14,872 nt of DNA from D2472 sp964444385 (lineage in GTDB: Bacteria; Pseudomonadota; Gammaproteobacteria; Magnimaribacterales; D2472), in the NCBI GenBank assembly GCA_964444385.1, contig CAYUHD010000036.1:1-14872 (forward strand), given 5' to 3'. This document shows positions 13,294-14,872 of this stretch, one piece after another (position 1 is the stretch's first letter; each line of letters opens with the position of its first letter). The notes beneath the pieces are model-generated. The model was not told where the DNA came from. It did no database searches and worked only from the letters and a program-made list of their open reading frames with translations. A program made the translations under genes and the position numbers.

Positions 13294-14303
13294 CAGCTAT
13301 TTGACACTCGTACATAAGAAGCCAGTTTATCTGCAGCCATACCATTGTTCATTAGCTCAAATGAAAGCTCTATACCGTCAGCAATTGAGTGAACTTTTTT
13401 CGCTAAATACAAAGCAGCCCCAGCATTAAGAGCAATCATATCTTGAACTGTAGATTTATCTCCAGAGAAAGCCCCGTTAATCAACTGCAAACTATCATGA
13501 GGTGATTGTGCTGAGATTTCAGAAAGTGTCCCGAATGATAAGCCAAAGTTTTTTGGAGAAATCTCATACTCAGAAATAGTATTATCTTTTAATTCTGCTA
13601 CATGGGTTGAATCCGTAATAGTGATTTCATCTAAACCATCAAAACCATGGACAATGAGAACATGATCCATAGATAGATTTTTAGCAACCGAAGCAAAAGT
13701 CTTTACTAAATCTTTTTGATAAACACCTAAAATTTGTCTCTTAGCGCCACAAGGATTAGTATGGGGTCCAAGCAAATTAAATAGAGTTTTTTTTCCTATC
13801 TTTTGTCTAGCAGGCATCACATATTTCATTGATTGATGATGCAAAGGTGCAAATAAAAAAACAAACCCAACTTTTTTAAAAATAGTTTCAAGCTTTTCTC
13901 TGTCATGGGCGATATCTGCCCCAGCTGCTATCAATAAATCTGCGCTTCCTGATTTGCTAGATACAGCTTTATTGCCATGTTTGGTAACTTCAGCGCCTCC
14001 TGCAGCAGCAACAAATGATGAAGCAGTAGAACAATTAAAAGTGTGGAGGCCAGAGCCCCCCGTGCCACAGGTATCAATATGATCTCCATCACCCAGATGG
14101 AAAGTGAGAGATTTTTCTTTCATGACCTGAGCTGCAGCAACAATCTCTTCTTCCTTGATGCCTTTTTTATTCAAGGCTAGAAGGAATACTTCGATAGAAA
14201 GGTTATCAACTTGGCCTGTCATAATTAATTCAATTGCTGATTGCATAGAATGAGAATCAAGATCCTCTTTATTTTCTAATTGATTGATAAAATCTTGAAT
14301 CAT
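13293..14303 (-). CDS. trpD: Anthranilate phosphoribosyltransferase
   Basis: TrpD attaches phosphoribosyl from PRPP to anthranilate. The 336 residues fit the stand-alone enzyme (about 340), without the TrpG fusion of E. coli. Motifs: DTCGTGGSG (77-85, PRPP diphosphate loop), CSTASS (91-96), KHGNKAVSSKSGSADLL (108-124), the anthranilate-site stretch LHHQSMKYVMPARQ (154-167), LLGPHTNP (177-184) and the metal-binding DGLDE (222-226). The start ATG overlaps the trpG stop by 4 nt (ATGA). Confidence 0.98.
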   Translation of the reverse strand: MIQDFINQLENKEDLDSHSMQSAIELIMTGQVDNLSIEVFLLALNKKGIKEEEIVAAAQVMKEKSLTFHLGDGDHIDTCGTGGSGLHTFNCSTASSFVAAAGGAEVTKHGNKAVSSKSGSADLLIAAGADIAHDREKLETIFKKVGFVFLFAPLHHQSMKYVMPARQKIGKKTLFNLLGPHTNPCGAKRQILGVYQKDLVKTFASVAKNLSMDHVLIVHGFDGLDEITITDSTHVAELKDNTISEYEISPKNFGLSFGTLSEISAQSPHDSLQLINGAFSGDKSTVQDMIALNAGAALYLAKKVHSIADGIELSFELMNNGMAADKLASYVRVSNS

Positions 14304-14863
14304 AAATTAAGAAAATTGCTAATTAATTGCATCCCATAATCAGTATCAATTGATTCTGGATGGAACTGCACTCCATAGATTGGCCTTGAGATATGCTCTA
14401 CACCCATAATGATATCGAGGTCATCAGCAATAGTACATGTGACCTTTAAATCCTTAGGCATTGTTGAACCATCAATTACTAGACTATGATATCTAACTAC
14501 TGAATAGGGATTAGGAATATCTTTAAATAATGCTTTGCCCGAATGATTGATGGCTGATTTTTTGCCATGAAAAACTTCAGGAGCTTTAATGATCTTAGCT
14601 CCAAATGCTGCGCCAATGGACTGGTGGCCCAAGCATACCCCTAGCAATGGAACTTGTGATTCCTGCACAATCTCAACTGAAATACCAGCTTCCTTTGGGG
14701 TGCAGGGACCAGGAGATATAACAATTTTCTCTGGATGAAGGTCATTAATATCAGAAATTGTTACTTCATCATTTCTTTTAACTACAACATTATGACCACA
14801 TTCGCCAAGATAATGGACCAGGTTGTATGTAAAGGAATCATAATTATCAATGACTAAAATCAT
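14300..14863 (-). CDS. trpG: Anthranilate synthase glutamine amidotransferase subunit (may also serve as PabA)
   Basis: TrpG hydrolyses glutamine and passes ammonia to TrpE to make anthranilate. The 187 residues are a complete class I amidotransferase: DNYDSFTYNLVHYLGE (6-21), the oxyanion strand SPGPCTPKEAG (50-60), nucleophile C77 in GVCLGHQ, and H168 and E170 in FHPES. Such subunits often serve both anthranilate and aminodeoxychorismate synthases, and sequence alone does not separate TrpG from PabA; the trpD-trpC neighbours favour TrpG. No Shine-Dalgarno is visible in the 9 nt left upstream. trpE would be expected just beyond the window edge. Confidence 0.96.
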   Translation of the reverse strand: MILVIDNYDSFTYNLVHYLGECGHNVVVKRNDEVTISDINDLHPEKIVISPGPCTPKEAGISVEIVQESQVPLLGVCLGHQSIGAAFGAKIIKAPEVFHGKKSAINHSGKALFKDIPNPYSVVRYHSLVIDGSTMPKDLKVTCTIADDLDIIMGVEHISRPIYGVQFHPESIDTDYGMQLISNFLNL

Positions 14864-14872
14864 TAAATCATC

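Noticed and set aside
13163..13429. 88-residue plus-strand frame spanning the trpC-trpD junction
   Set aside because: It is antisense to two well-conserved enzymes and lacks a start signal.
1..14872. CRISPR arrays, transposases, integrases, toxin-antitoxin pairs, restriction or other defence genes
   Set aside because: I looked for regular repeats and for such families in both strands and saw none; the only mobile-like signal is the tRNA half repeat.

Overview
The window is a dense, AT-rich, chromosomal stretch of a gammaproteobacterium. Evidence for this: the gene neighbourhoods rsmE-gshB-tonB-ruvX, dnaG-rpoD and fis-purH-purD; a Fis protein (a family largely confined to gammaproteobacteria and close relatives); a Coq7-type ubiquinone hydroxylase; and a sigma-70 with the long non-conserved insert. 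Low GC, start/stop overlaps of 1-17 nt, almost no intergenic DNA and few Shine-Dalgarno sequences suggest a streamlined, probably marine, lineage such as SAR86. That placement is inference from gene style, not phylogeny.

Layout. (1) 1-748, minus strand: the N-terminus of formate-tetrahydrofolate ligase (TTG start) and a small secreted Met/Lys-rich protein of unknown function. (2) 749-1892: a non-housekeeping pocket. It holds a cluster of GTGTTCAC octamers, a complete tRNA with anticodon CAU (best read as tRNA-Ile2), a YrbL-family kinase-like gene on the plus strand, and a second copy of the 5' half of the same tRNA ending at the anticodon loop, 5 nt beyond the rpoD stop. This is the most interesting part of the window: it looks like a small insertion at a tRNA gene. 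(3) 1896-8202, minus strand: one compact cluster, transcribed rsmE-gshB-tonB-ruvX-dnaG-rpoD, joining rRNA methylation, glutathione synthesis, a TonB-like protein, RuvX, primase and the major sigma factor. (4) 8203-8231: a 29-bp divergent promoter region. (5) 8232-12550, plus strand: a histidine phosphatase, then fis-purH-purD-coq7, with three of the junctions only overlapping or 2 nt apart. (6) 12547-14863, minus strand: trpG-trpD-trpC, with the trpC stop overlapping the coq7 stop.

Functional picture: most genes are core metabolism and information processing (purine, tryptophan, ubiquinone, glutathione and one-carbon metabolism; replication priming; transcription initiation). Fhs supplies 10-formyl-THF, the cofactor that PurH consumes. 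I found no CRISPR, transposase, integrase, toxin-antitoxin or defence genes. No stretch longer than about 190 bases lacks a gene or RNA feature.
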